A stretch of DNA of 64,000 bases, taken from NCBI RefSeq assembly GCF_027172205.1, contig NC_070607.1, positions 7,078,001 through 7,142,000 on the forward strand, in the 5' to 3' direction. The translations under genes were made by a program, and so were the position numbers. The notes below the pieces were generated by a model. That model was given only the letters and a program-made list of their open reading frames with translations. It did not search any database and was not told where the DNA came from. Within the stretch, counting starts at the first letter, position 1, and each line of letters begins with the position of its first letter. This stretch comes from Podarcis raffonei (taxonomy: Eukaryota; Chordata; Lepidosauria; Squamata; Lacertidae). Shown one piece after another: positions 33,501 through 48,500 of this stretch.

Positions 33501-36500
33501 TGCACTTTGATGTGCTTTCGAACTGCTAGGTTGGCAGGAGCTGGGACAGAGAAACAGGAGCTCACTCCATTGAGGAGATTTGAACCGCCGACCTTCCGAT
33601 CGGCAAGCCCAAGAGGCTCAGTGGTTTAGACCACAGCGCCACCTGCGTCCTATTTTTGTTTAAAAATGGAATGTGTTGTGGCAGAATAGACACCTGCAAT
33701 CACATAGGCCACCTGTTCAAGATACCCTGTAGTCTCTAGTCTGCACAAGAATACACACATCCATCCATCTCCCCCCTGTGGTTCTATACTCACACGAGTC
33801 GCTCTTCCAGAATTTCCAGTGACGCCAGCAACTCAAATTCCTTCTTTGAGGCCTTTGTGGTCCACTGGCTGGCATGCAACTCCCTCTGGAATAAGAAGAG
33901 TAAGTAACTTATAGGAAATGAAAGGAAATAAATCAACAGGCTACTTTCTGTCTCAGAACTGGCATACAGAAGTCCCTGGCTAAAATCTTGCCTCAGCTAT
34001 GAGCACACTAGGTAGCCTTAGACAAGTGATGCTCACTCATCCCTTACATCTTCAGAATGGGGATAAAGATAATTCTGGCCTACCTTACAGGGTTTTATTT
34101 ACAGAGGCACAGAGTTGGAAGTTGCCATTACTCTGCCTCTGAGAAGAAAAGGTTTATACAGGGCACAATTGCCTGAGAATATCTCCTGTAAAAACCCCAT
34201 AACGGTGTCCATGCACCACTGCCGTTCTTTTCAATGGGGCCAGTGCAGGAGAACTTCCCAGATCTGTTTCCTGCTGTAATAGTGTGTTGTAGTGGCCATA
34301 GAGTTGGACTAGGACCTGGGAGTGTTAGGATATAGTTCCGTTCCACCTTAAATGGTCAGGCATGATTGTTGTGTATCACATGCCTGTTTTGTTCCAGCTG
34401 TCGCTGGGAACTTCCGTTTTGTATATAGCTTTTGTTCCGGCTGTTTTCCTGGACACGGAGGCAAGCAGTCATGTTTTTCCTTTGTTCTGATCTACAATGA
34501 ATAAAGCTGTAAATATGCTCTCCGGTCTGCATCTTCCGTTGTGGAGACTTTGCTGAAAGGGTGTGCACGGGTCTTGGAATGTCTCTGAGGCTCGTCTCGC
34601 TAATTGACTGGTGCTGTTCCACGGGAGACCGGTGATCGTCCGGAGACGACTGGGGCCTGCCTGATGCCTCCGTCTCCCTGGCAGTATCCCAACAGGGAGT
34701 CCAGAGTTCAAATCCCCCCTCGGCCATGAAGCTCACTGGGTGCCTTTGGGCCAGTCACTGCCTCTCTCAGCCTAACCTGCCTCATAGGGGTTTCGTGGGG
34801 ATTAAATGAGGAGGGGGAGAACCATCTATGCCACCTTGAGCTCCTTGGAGAAAAATGGTGGGATACACTGGTCTACTGCCATTAGTATCGCAAGATTGTC
34901 ATGAGAGCACTTGGACTATAATTGTCAACCGAAAGCTCTACTTTTCTGGTTTATCACCACAAGAGTTATTAACATCTGGCTTCAGTAAAGCAAATAATTA
35001 AATTAGACAGCGCCTATATGACACTGAGCGACAGAATAATCTGGCCAAAATAAGGAAATTTTGTCCATGGTATGATTATTTTCCACCTAGTCACTTTTGC
35101 ACCCTATTTGCAAAATGTACCAATTTCAAAATACAGACGCGCTTTCACTTTCACAAGATTGAATATACTACTGCCTTCAGCTGTACTCGAGGGTCGATTT
35201 CAAAAAATTCCACTGGAAAAACAGTTATGTCCCTGTGGAGGTGGCAGTATTGAGTCAGTGGCTCATGTGCTTCTGGCTTGCACTCTTTATAAAGATTTGA
35301 GGAGTGAGGTTATTACCCCTCTATTACTGTCCATGCCACTCAACCGTTCCTACTGCATCCTTTCTTTTAACAGATCAAGATGGTCAGGTGACAGCAAAAA
35401 CTGCAGGGTTTTTAGAGGGGACAATTAGAATAAGATCTATTATTTGATTATTGATGTAAACCCCCTAATGTATTTTCTACAGTTAAGTTTTTACCTCTAC
35501 CTTCAGTACATTTTATTTGATTTTATTGCTATGGCTAGTGGTTGATGCAAATAACGATTCTTCTGCTGGAAGGTGGGATATAAATAACTAACACTGAGAA
35601 CCTGTCCTCTAAAGCAGCTGCCACACCTTGTTCCAAATAGATACACCTCTTCAGAGAAGAGCTATCTATTTATACGCACATACATACCCGTGACACTGTG
35701 ATTTCTTGCACTTGCATGGTTTTGACATACACATTAGAATCATCTCCAATGTATCTGACTGGGTAAGTGACGGCAAGACTCTCGGCCTGCTCACCAGTGC
35801 TGGTGCTGGGCACGGGCGGCCGTTCCTGCAAGGACAAACAGAAGGGCAAGAGGAAATGGAAGGACCACACAATGCAATGTTTGTTTCCTCATCATCAAGG
35901 AAACTTATCACACAAGAGACTCAGATATTGCATGGAAGGATCATGATGATCAATGCCAGTCCTTTTTCTCCCCGGGGGGTACTCAACAGTATGCAGCACC
36001 GGTACCTTTTTAATGGATATGTTAAAAGTGTGGCACTTAACTGTAACAACTTCATGGTGAGTGCCGGCACCATTTTTTCTAGAAAAAAAGCTCTGATCAA
36101 CACAATCTTCAATTATTTTCATATTCTACATAAGGCTACGCTGTCAATTGTGGTTCAGGAGCTCCTGGAGTCAGTGTTCACAGCAGTGGTGGAGGAACCC
36201 TCTCCGGCACCAGGGGCAGGGCAGCCCGTACGAAGTGCGCATGTGCGGCATCCCGTACGGACTGCACATGTGCGGTATCCCACATGTGCGCACTCTGTAC
36301 AGGCTGCTGCTTGCACGGTGACCGTACGGGTTACCGCACAAGTGGCATCCCGGAGTGTGCATGTGTGGTAGCCCATACAGACGCCATGCAAGCGGCATCC
36401 AGTACGGACTGCGCATGTGCGGTGACCGTATGGGATGCCGCACATGCGCAGTCTGTACAGGCTGCCACTTGCACACGGTGTCCATATGGGCTGCTGCTTG

Positions 36501-39500
36501 CATGGCGACCGTACAGGCTGCCGTACGGAGTGTGCACGCGCGGCAGCCCATACGGACACCCGTACAGTTGGCGCGTGAGAGTGGCAGCCCGTACGGACAC
36601 TGCACAAGCGGCGCCCATATGGACTGCGCGCGCCCTTGGCCGCTCTACAGCTGGGGGGAGGCAGGGGCCATCTTGTCACCTGCCCCCTCCGCCCCCCCCC
36701 CTTCCTATGCCCCTGGTTCACAGGCCATGCATGAATTCTGGGGCTGATTCTCTGCTGCTGGAGAATCGGAAGCGTATCCACTCTTGGCTTATCCACTTTC
36801 CATATTTAAACATGCTCAACCACCCTTGAAAAGAGAATCCGCAGCACTTCATCAAACTACAGTTCCCAGGATGCTTTGCGAGAAAACTAAGACAGATAAA
36901 GCGGTATACAACTTTGTAGCATAAAGTTTCTGACTCAAGTAGACACTTTATGACCAACAGCTGGAGAAAGGGGGTGCCTTTCCTTTTTGCTGCATTGCCC
37001 GCAGTCCTGCTTATGTTCTGCACCAGAAGAAACCAGAATCCAGAATCTGTAGCAAGGAATTCTCAGTTCAGTGACCAGTATTTACTGGCATCAAATTCCA
37101 ATTCCTCAGATTTTTCAAAGCTTCTGCAATTTTTCAGGAAGTGATCAAAGAGGGAGGTGTTGGGTGTATGATCAGAACAGCAAGAAATTTAAGTCACAGA
37201 AGGGGAAAACGCAAAGCATGAAATGGGCAGTTCATACATATCCAGCAACGTGATGCAGCCAACGGATACCCCATTGCTCCTGCTAACATGTAAAGGAAGC
37301 TTATCATGCGGGACGTGGTTGTAAGAAAAACAGCCATGTTGACAGCCCCATCCATGCAACCTGCTCCCTTCACACTACCAACCCAGGGGCCCAGCCGTGA
37401 TGCCACTCCTGACACCATTAACAACTTCTATGTGGCCTACTGGAAGTAGCTTTTTCAGGTAGCATCCACCATATGTCGCCAATCTCTTCTCCATAGTCAT
37501 GAGGGATAGATATATATATTTCTTCTGTTTGTAAACTGCAGGCTTCCCTTTTCACGATGTCAAAACTTCCACCAGATAGCAATAAACACACAGCCACGAG
37601 CCCCAGCGAAAAAGAAGCCCCGAAAGAAGAGGGACAGCTTTGTGCATTTCCTAATGGAGATGCTCACCTCTGCTTCTAACGCTTGCTTCTGTTCTGCTGC
37701 CTCCTGATCTTTTAGAACATCCACAGCTTCTTTGTCTTTTTTCTCTTCCTCCACAGGTACATCTGTGGTGGAGGAGATCTCCACTCTCTGCTCCGGACGA
37801 GGAGGCAGCTGTCGTTTCAGCTGAAGCACCTGCAAAACGGTTGCAAGTGAAATTCTCCTTCTGAGATATCGCCCTGCGCCAGAAGAGAGGTGGAGGGCGG
37901 GGGAGAGAGGGAGAAAAAGTCCCCACCACCACCAGTCACACCAAAGGTTATTTCTGCCAGTACCTCTAACCCAAACAGGCCGACCAGGTCTTCTGGGCTG
38001 ATTAAAGTGGTGGGAGTGGTCTTCATCCCAGACAGGAGGAGGTTGCAGGTTTCAATCCAATCCAAGCACTCTGTCTGGAAAAAGAGAGAGCAAAAGAAGC
38101 AACCGATCACCAAAAGGGAAATACAGTGGTACCTCGGGGTACAGACGCTTCAGATTACAGACGCTTCAGGTTACAGACTCCGCTAACCCAGAAATAGTAC
38201 CTCGGGTTAAGAACTCTGCTTCAGAATGAGAAGAGAAATCGTGTGGCGGGGGCGGGAGGCCCCATTAGCTAAAGTGGTACCTCAGGTTAAGAAGAGTTTC
38301 AGCTTAAGAACGGATCTCCAGAACGAATTAAGTTCTTAACCCAAGGTACCACTGTAAAAACAATTGCCCTGTGGTGCTCTTCCAGAGGGCTCAAACAGAG
38401 CTGCTTATGTTGAACTATGCTTAGAGGAAGTTGTACAGTGTTTTGCTTAGCATATGGCTCTCCATTTCAGCTTCCCAACCCAAATGGGCAGTAGGTGGAG
38501 CTGGACTTTGTAGGGGGCCAAGGATTTTTGAGAGGTCCACCATTAATCCCAGCCATTATCTTCCCTGCAAATGCATACTGTGACCTGTCATTCACACCTG
38601 TACTATCATCGATAGGTCCATGTATTTGCTGCCTAGGGAGTAACAGCCTTTGGGTTGGAAAAACCTTGCCCTAATTGCAGGTGTGCTGTGGTTGCTTGTG
38701 TTTGTGTAACACCCACCAATGAAAAACACTATTTCTTACATTCTCAGTGGTACTGTTGTCATAAATGGAGATTAAGAGGGATGACTATTAAAGGCCCGCT
38801 AAAACCTGAAGTCCCATTGGGCCAATGCCCTGCCCCTACCGCTATCACTATGCAACATCTCCTCCAGAGAGCCCCAGCGTTCCAAAATCCCAGTATCTCA
38901 CCCGGGAATTCAGTCTTTGTGAATTCTGACATGAACTGCACATCTATCAGACTGATTTGATTACTAGAACCTATTTATTTGTTATATTTGTTTCCTGCCT
39001 TTCCACCAAATGAGGCTGGCTTTCACACAATAGAGTTCAATGCGACTTACCTCTGAGTAAACATAGTTAGGCGTCTAGCCTGTGCTCTTAAGACTCATTC
39101 CAACTTCCTTTTTGTTTGGAACCAGCTATTTCTCATATCACAGGGCTTATGAATTTGCTGCCCTGAACTCCTTTGGGAGGAAGGGCAGGATATAAATTCA
39201 ATAAATAATCCCATCTAGAACCCTCTTGCCTGAGAGCAAGCCTCATTGAACTCAATAGGACTTACTTCTGATAAGACAGGATTAGGCCTGCTCTGTTAGG
39301 CTTCTAATGTCAATGTGGGCACACTTCAATTCCCAGCATGCAGTAGTAGCAGCAGACTGTATAAACACACAATATTGCGCAAAAAAAGTTTGCACACTGT
39401 AGAAGACATGACTGGCAGGGATTAAAGGGCTTGGAGAAACTCCAGGTTACGGGAACTGTTTCATTAAGAAACAGTAGGTGCCCTGCGGAAGCGAAGTTGC

Positions 39501-42500
39501 AATTGCCTCACAGAGATTTACAGGGTAATCTGATGCATGTTTCTACAAAAGCAAATTCCACTGGGTTCAAAGAAGGTTGCACGCGAGGAACTCAATACAG
39601 TTTCTGTAATGTTATTACGTAACGTTCACAGCTTTGGAACAAACAAACAGTGGTGTCAGTCAATGCTGCTATCATTCATACGAAGTGAACCTGGTCCTGA
39701 AAATGAGAGAAGATGTGAAGAGCAGCAATTTTTGCACCTGTTTCCGTTTCCATAGGAATCCTCCAACATCCCTAGTGATGTCGCAAAAGCGACATGGACC
39801 AAAGAGAGACGTGATTGTCCCAACCCTACTTGAGACTTTCCGAACAACCTAGCCTCAGCCTACCTTCCCACTCAGCCTGAAGCGGCCCAGACCTTACTGA
39901 ATGCCTTCAAACAGCCCACACTTCTCTTTTCCAATCTATTTCACAAAAATGGCTCACAGAAACATGAGACTCCTATCCTCTCTTGCTGATGGCTGCCATA
40001 ATTGACACTACCACAAATTTTCAGGCTTTTCTTCCTCCTGCCTAGGGAGGAACATGAAATATTGGGGGTACCTTCCATGCGCCGTCATGATTTCTGTGAC
40101 ACTACTGGGCTCAACTGCAGACTTTTTCTCCTCCTCTCTAACTAGGTATCCCCTTAACAGCACCGGCCCAGGCTGGATCCTGGAACTTCCTGAACAAGGG
40201 TCACCACAGCCCGGATCGGCAGTGTTAACAGAGTTCAAATTTCACAATGCGTGAGAAAAATCCCTTAACTGAAAATTGGCTGGGCTTTAAAAAGTACGCA
40301 CGGCATTGCCCGTGGGCAACTGTGAGCAAGCCATCTTTAAAAGTAGGCAAGAGGTACACAAGGTACCAAGATGTACAGAAATTTTGATGGCAGCTTGTTA
40401 ACCGCAAATGTAGAACCCTCTGGCTTCTGTGTGGCTGGAATGATGCCTATTCTGCAAAAGCTAAGAGTCACAAGAATCCCACTTGCCCTCTTTTGCCTGC
40501 GGCCCCATCCACCCCTGGCCTGCGGACCCTGGAAAGCTGCCCACAAGAGAATGTGAAAAATGTTTCCCATTGCTTACATGCAGACATGGAGACTGCAGAA
40601 CTATGCGTGCAGGGAGCCAGGCCCAGAAGCAGCACTTGGCGCAGTGGGGCCATCGGCTTGAGAAGACCCGTTAAAGCGGCTGATCCTCTCCTTTCTGTTT
40701 GCTTAATGTTTCCTTTTTGGTCCAGTGCTCAGCAAAGAAGTGACAGGTTGAAGCTGCTGAGAGAGACACTGACATCTTTATCAACCCAGAATGCCTCGGG
40801 GTTCTGATGTCGTGCCCAGGGGTATTCTGGGACAATAAAAATGGTGGCGGCTGAAGCCATATCACACAGCAACTCTCTTCTCATCGCTGGACTGGCTGCC
40901 ATCCGACATCCCCATCTGACCTAGAAAGCTCACCAGAGGCTGTGAATGAAGGACAGCCTTAAGCCCCACACTGAGAAGTGCCCAGCAGCTGAAGTCATCT
41001 CCCATGCTCCAGACAGCCTTTGCGCACTGTGCTGAAGCTTGAAGACATTCCAGGGTAATAAATATGGCAGTGTCATGGAAAAAATACTTAATTTTGAACA
41101 GCAGCTGATAAATTCACACCATCACCATAATCAATATAGCAGCAGCAGGAACAGCAACAAAGACCATCTCAGGGTTTGAAATATTGTGAAGGCTTTAGAG
41201 CAAGTAGAGTGACCCAATTGAGGAACTATTTCACTTATTCAATGACCAACTTCAAAACCAAAAACAGTAGGATGGATTTGGACAGTGATGCACAAATGGC
41301 AAGAGACCACATTTGGTCTCGCTTACCTTGATCCTCTCTAACTGTTGCAATTCATGTTCTGCATCTGGTTGAAGAGTTACCATCTTCTGGCGTGTTATCG
41401 TCGCTACCATCTCCTTGCAACAGCTGAGGAAATACATGATGTCACTGTACCCACAGCAATACGTTACATCACAGCAATGCCACTTTAATATGAGAAAGCC
41501 AGTTTCATCACGTTCCTTCTGTCATGAGGAACATTTACCTTTGAAGTTTACACATGAGAAAAATGGGGCAACTAACTGTAGGCAAGGCGGGCGGGACTAC
41601 TATTTGAAAGCCAGGAATTACTTCTTTCAAATCTTATCTCTGTGAATTCTCTAGGCAGCCTTGAAAAATGTCAACCCATTATCTCAGCCTCCGTCCCCAT
41701 TCTGCCTTCTGAAATATGAGAATGAGAATACTAATCCTAACTAACAGCATTGGTCAGGATTACTGAGAGAATGTATGCATTGAACACTCTGTCTGAAGTG
41801 CTCAGTGTCATTCTTATTGACATCATTATATGCTCAGTGTAATTATTAGAAATAATTATCATTTCATCTAGGACACAATATCTTTCATTTTCTAAGCAAG
41901 CTTTTCTGATGAGCATTATTCTAGCAAATTAGACCTGAAGACATGCCAGGAACAACTTTACCTGCTTCCCTCTCTGCTATATCTGTATCTAGAGAGATGG
42001 ATTGGTGTCTGTTTGCTGCCTGCAGTCCTGGTTTTGGCTTTGCTGCCTAGATTTCTGGGAGAGTCCCCAGAAGGCTTGCTTAATAACCGAGATGAATTTT
42101 AGTATTTATAGAGTGTTTTCAGAGTGTATGAAAAGCTTCACATACATCATCTTATGGCAATCCTTACAGCAACTTGATAGGTCAATATTATTGTGTCTAA
42201 TCTTGCAAGGGAGGGCTGAGCTTGGCTAGTGATACCCAGTTCATCTCAACTGCGAGAGTCAAAACATCTCCTAGGCAACACCAGCACAATAATAATAATG
42301 ATAATAATAATAATAATAGGTAAAGGTAAAGGGACCCCTGACCATTAGGTCCAGTCATGGTCGACTCTGGGGTTGCGGCGCTCATCTCGCTTTATTGGCC
42401 GAGGGAGCCGGCGTACAGCTTCCGGGTCATTTGGCCAGCATGATTAAGCCGCTTCTGGCAAACCAGAGCGGCACACGGAAACGCCGTTTACCTTCCCACT

Positions 42501-45500
42501 GGAGCAGTACCTATTTATCTACTTGCACTTTGATGTGCTTTCGAACTGCTAGGTTGATAGGAGCTCATCCCATCGCGGGGATTCAAACCGCCGACCTTCT
42601 GATCGGCAAGTCCTAGGCTCTGTGATTTAACCCACAGCGCTACCTGTGTCCCTTTTAATATAATAAAATAATAATAATAATAATAATAATAACAACTATT
42701 TATTATTTATACCCCTCCCATCTGGCTGGGTCCCCTCAGCCACTCTGGGCGGCTTCCAACAAAGATTAAAAATACATTAAAATGTCACACATTAATAACT
42801 TCCCTAAACAGGGCTGTCTTTAGATGTCTTCGAAATGTCAGGTAGTTGTTTATCTCCTTGACATCTGATGGGAGTGCATTCAACAGGGTGGGTGCCACTA
42901 CCGAGAAGGCCCTCTGCCTGGTTCCCTGTAGAACCAGGTGGAACAGGTGGGGCTGACGCACTAAAACAAACCGGGCCACAAAAACCTCCTTCAGTACTTG
43001 GTCATCTACATCTATACCACATATAAATAAAAATGTGCGTTCATCCTCCAGCAGCCTTGTGAGGGAAACATTACTGTTTTTAGAGCAAGGTGGATTCAAG
43101 CTATACTACAAAGTCAAAGCATGAACACTAGGGCTGAAATCCTAGGTCTGCTTGCACAGGAACTAGTCCCAGGGACTTACCTCTTTTCTCTGTACATCTG
43201 TACACATGTACAAGACAGACATCATATAGGAAGAAAGGGGGAGCTTTTCAGATCCAAGACCTATCCTTAGCCTGCAACAAGACCCACTTTCTATGTTGTG
43301 GTTTTTTTAGCTTTGCTATAGAAATCTACATCTCTCCAATTCTGCATCAGCTGCAAACTGACCATTTCAACTGCTCTCAATACAGACACGCAGCAGAACT
43401 GCTGGCCTTCAAAAAAGGCTGCCTCTTCTCTCTCTGCCTGACTTACTTTTTTGGGATTGGCTGCTTCTGATCAAGAGACACGCTCAGAAGAGTGACACAT
43501 GCAGAAACACAAGGTGGGCCTTCTATGAGCAAAGGTAATTATTACCTTATACATAAAAAGGCTTACATTTAGAGTGTTTTAAGAGTGAAGCTCGCCTTCC
43601 ATTTTAGTTTGAAACAATTGTGCCTCTGCTGATAGAAGTTGGAAAAACACCAGGACACCTACTTCATGGCTGAGCTGATCATTTTCTTTCTCAGAACCAC
43701 TAGTGGTTGTCAGGATCCACTGCTGAATCTTCTTGAACACATCCTCAGGTATCAACCTTAAAGGAAACCATTCAGTCAACAACAACATCAACAACATAGC
43801 CAATTAGATCAGGACCAGATGCTACCTTAGACTCTTAACTTCCAAAATCATTATTAAAATGGGCTCAAAGAACTCCCAAATTCTGAGCTGAGAATAAAAT
43901 TCCACACACTGGTCAAGCTGAAAGTATAATTTCAAAGGGCCAATGTCAAAGGTTGCAACACTGATCTGGCAAGGGCTGTTGAACTCTCTTCCTCACAACG
44001 GTCTTCTCGGAATCACATCTTCCAGACTTTTTTGCATTCATGAGAGAAAAGACATGGAGCTCTTCTGTCTTTTCTTTCATGGTAAGAAAACTAGAGATGA
44101 GCCAAGATTACAGGGGAAATCAGTTTTGGCAATGGCAATACTTGTCTTCACCAGTTGCCATCTGTCTGACTTCCATGGTTCAATATTATGGGGATTGATG
44201 ACAATTTTTTTGCTGGACCCCAGCAATCCAAAGATGCCTTGTTGCTCTCTCCCGTACAAGCCAAGACATGGACAAAGGACTTTTAAAATTGCATGGCGTA
44301 ACATAGGTTTTTGCTGTGCCTCCCTGTTTATCTGTCCTATTGACTGCTCTTGAGGGCCCTTGACATATGCAACAGAATGAGGTGGGAATGAAGTTGTGGA
44401 GAGCTGACGATGTAATGGGACATTTCCATCTGAGCCTAGTAGAAATTTGACACTGCATAAAAACGAATCCTCTTGCAAATAGAAAGCAAAGGTGTCAGGG
44501 ACAGAGGTTCTTGCATGTGTCCACCAGACTTGCGACACAGCCAAAGCAGGAGGGTGTGTTGGGGCAGAGCTGTGGCAGGGTAGGGCAGATCAGCAGTGAG
44601 GGCGGGGCTGTGCAGATGGACCAATTCCCCTCCAGGTAAGGTGTAGCAATGGCATCAGGAGGGGGGCTCCACACAGCTGACCCATACTGATCCATTACTG
44701 AGCCAAAGGGCTCTTTAGTCCAAGCCTCAGTGTGACCAGCAGCAAAGGCTCCTTCCGATTACCGGCAGAGCTGCAAGGAAAGGGGTAGCTCCATCTGCCC
44801 CCCTCTCACTGTTCATGCCGGAGGGAGGGGTTAAAGAGCCCCTGCCAGCTTTTTGATTGGGGCAGGAAGAGGTCAGTGGTGGGTGCCAATATTGCTGTAC
44901 TTTAAACTCTTGCTGAATTCAAAATTCTGTTAAAATTATTAGTTAACAGTTATTCAAATGTGTCTCCACCCAACCATCTGATCTCAACTGATGACTCAGA
45001 AGTGAAGGGCTCTGTCATCTGAAAGTTCTGTCCAGATACAAATGCTCTACAGAAGCAAAGCAAACAGCTTTGAAAATCATCTTATCTTACAAGCTATGAA
45101 ATGCTCTAAGCCTACGGTCCTCTACAGTGTCGCCAGAACCGATGAAGCTCAAGAGATCGTCTATCTGGGCTATCCATTCAGAAACTGTCTGGAAAAATTT
45201 TATCCACTCCGTTTCATGCATAGAACCCTTTTGCTTGTTGGCAAGCAGCTTGAAGCTCCAGTCTTCCAAGCTATTGATCAAAGACGTTAAAATTCTAGCA
45301 GATCCTGGAGAGAACAAAAAAAAAATGTAAAAAAAAACAAACCTAGGGCGCACCTAGGTTTTTTTTTTGGGGGGGGGGGGAAATAAACCCCAGCCCCCAG
45401 AACAGGCTGCTATCCGCAAGCCTTGGGAGCCCGGCGGGAAGTCGCGCCGGGCTCCCAAGGCTTGCGGAGAGCTTCCTGAAGCCTGGAGAGCGAGAGGGAT

Positions 45501-48500
45501 CGGTGCGCACCGACCCCTCTCGCTCTCCAGGCTTCAGCGAAAGCCTGCATTCGCCCCATAGGATGCACACACATTTCCCCTTCATTTTTGGAGGGGGGAA
45601 AGTGCGTCCTATAGGGCGAAAAATACGGTAATTCATGGATGCCACAAAGGGTCACCATCCCTAGCTTAATGAATCGCTTGGTCAGTCTAAGGATTTGACA
45701 AATGAACTTTAATATTCATTGATGGCCTTTGCAATGCAGCACCTATCAGCAATTAGGAGAGTACAAGAAATAGTTCAGAGAGAGCTTTCCAGTTTGAATT
45801 TAGGGAGGAGCAACTTGACCATGAAGCAACTTGTGTGAATATATTCTCTGAGAAATACAGGCAGGTTTGGTGGAGCCTGCTGCACGGTTATCTGTTTGCT
45901 TCTAATAGGTTCTGCTTCTGTAACTGTAAATAAACCAGGTATTTCAAAGATAGCTAAGGAGTAAACCTTACACAAATTTCAGGATTGATGAGATAGGTCA
46001 GCTGTGTGTAAAACTAGTGTTAGCTCAGTGCTGATGGCAGCCTGATGTTTAAATCAAGTACACATAGTGGCACCCTTAAAAAATTAACCTCCTTTTTTTT
46101 TAAGGAATCAGAGGAAGCTGAGCTGATAAAAAGACAGTTGGAAAAATATATATTAACAAAGCTATATTCGACGGATGAAAGTACATTATGTTTGACATGA
46201 CTGAGTATCGTGGACTCAGGGACAAAGAATTATGAAGCGTTAAAATCGAGATGTGGAAAATATGGAAGCAACGAGGAGAAGCAAGATGTGGAGATATGCT
46301 TCAGAGATCCAGACCATGGGGAGCTCTGAAAAATTAATACATATAATTTGGACCATAATTTGGTCTTTTTTATTTTAGTTTTTTATTTTAATTGGAATAA
46401 TATGATTGGATATATTCAATGGATGTTTTTAACTGGACAATCAATAAAATGATTTTAAAAATTGATCTTTGAACATGTACTGCTCCAGGGAATGTGGAAG
46501 GCAGCACAGAGGCCCCCCAATAATAAAGAATCATTCCTTGAGACTCACAGAACATGATTCTGGAAGTAACGGAGCCAACCAGCCAAACCATTCTGAATAC
46601 TCCTAGCCCTGTCCCTACTGGTTTCTTCAATTTGTTCCACTTCTGTGCCAATTTGGCTCACGCGTTCCCGAAACTCCTGTGTCAGCTCCTGCAGAGTGGA
46701 AAGATCAGTCGCATCCTGAATGAATCACACGAGAAAAATGGGATTGGGGGGGTAGAGAAAGAATCCATAAGAAAAATAGATTTCAAAAAAGCCATAAAGA
46801 TCAAAATAATCATAAAAGCCTGCTTACAGCAAACATGTAAATTGCTAAGCAAATAATACTATGCATATTTCCACAGTAAGGTAAAGGGACCCCTGACCAT
46901 TAGGTCCAGTCGTGGCCGACTCTGGGTTGTGGCACTCATCTTGCTTTATTGGCCGAGGGAGCTGGCGTACAGCTTCCGGGTCATGTGGCCAGCATGACTA
47001 AGCCGCTTCTGGCGAACCAGAGCAGCGCATGGAAATGCTGTCTACCTTCCCACCGGAGTGGTCCCTATTTATCTACTTGCACTTTGACGTGCTTTCGAAC
47101 TGCTAGGTTGGCAGGAGCAGGGACCGAGCAACGGGAGCTCACCCTGTCGCGGGGATTCGAACAGCTGACCTTCTGATTGGCAAGTCCTAGGCTCTGTGGT
47201 TTAACCCACAGCGCCACCAGCATCCCTTATTTCCACAGTACACACAGCTAAAATCTTACAAGTGCAACACTGACATTCAAACATGCATCGCTGGACATAT
47301 TTAGACTGGGACATAGACTTTTAATCATATGAAGCATTAGACACACTGCTGCCAGTCAACACTACCAGCTTTTTAGCCATTTTGCCAGCCTGGGCCCAAC
47401 TAACATGGAGTGTCAAAAAACTGTTCTAAATATACAGTCGTCCCCTGCTCCCTGTCCCACTTCTCTATGAGTACTCGAGCAGAGATGTAATCCAGAAAAA
47501 CAGACCGTGTAATGGAGACACATATGCCCAGAAACAATATTGTTGCTGTTGTTGTATTTGTATGCCGCCCTTCATTCAAGATCACAGAACAGAAAAATAC
47601 AACACGAGAACACAAACTACATTGGAAAACAAAAGCAAATCAATAATCCACCCTCCCACAAACACATTTTAAGGGCCATAAAATGTTTAATCAGCCAAAA
47701 GCCTGATATGGAGAAACATTTTCAGCTGGTGCCTCCCTGGGGAGGGAGAGCATTCAACAAATGGGGAGCCACCACAGAGAAGGCCTGTTCTCATATTGCC
47801 ACACTCCAAGCCTCTCATGGAGGAGCCACATGAAGAAGGGCCTCAGATTATGATCAGAGGGTCCAGGCCGGTTCATATAGGAAGAGGCAGTCTGTGAAGT
47901 ATTGTGGTCCTGACTATTTAAGGCAGGGGTCCCCAAACTAAGGCCCAAGGGACTCGTTTATCCGGCTCGCGACCCCCACTGCTGCAGCCCGCTCTTACTG
48001 GTGCTGCGTTGTGTGGCTGCCCACGTCCGGGTCAGAGGAGCACAAGAAATAGCTTGTGTGCATGCGCAAGCGTTATTTGTGCATGCACAAGCATTATTTC
48101 CGGTGCACATCCGGGTCGGAGGAGGCCCGTGCACATGCGCACAAGCTATTTCCGGTGCTCCTCCAACCTGGAAGTGCGCTGAAATAGCGTGTGCACACGT
48201 GTATGGGCACGTGCTCCCCCACCCTCCGGCCCGCCACGTGATCGGCGCTGGAGACACCGGCCTGAGGCCTGATTTAAGGCTTTATAGGTCAAAACTAGCA
48301 CTCTGAATTGGGTCCAGAGACTAATGGGCAGCCAGCGCAGTCATGCCAGGATCGGTATAGTATGCTCAAACCATCTTGCCCCGGTGAGCAACCTGTCCAC
48401 TAAATTTAGCACCAGCTGAGGTTCCTGAACTGTCTTCAGAGTTTAGATTACACATTGCAGTAATCTAACCTAGAGGTTGACAAAGCACAGGTGACAGAGA

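Noticed and set aside
36155-36829. Frames of up to 213 residues in the CCGTACGG repeat block
   Set aside because: Stop-free only because the words lack T-rich codons. Several frames are open on both strands at once.
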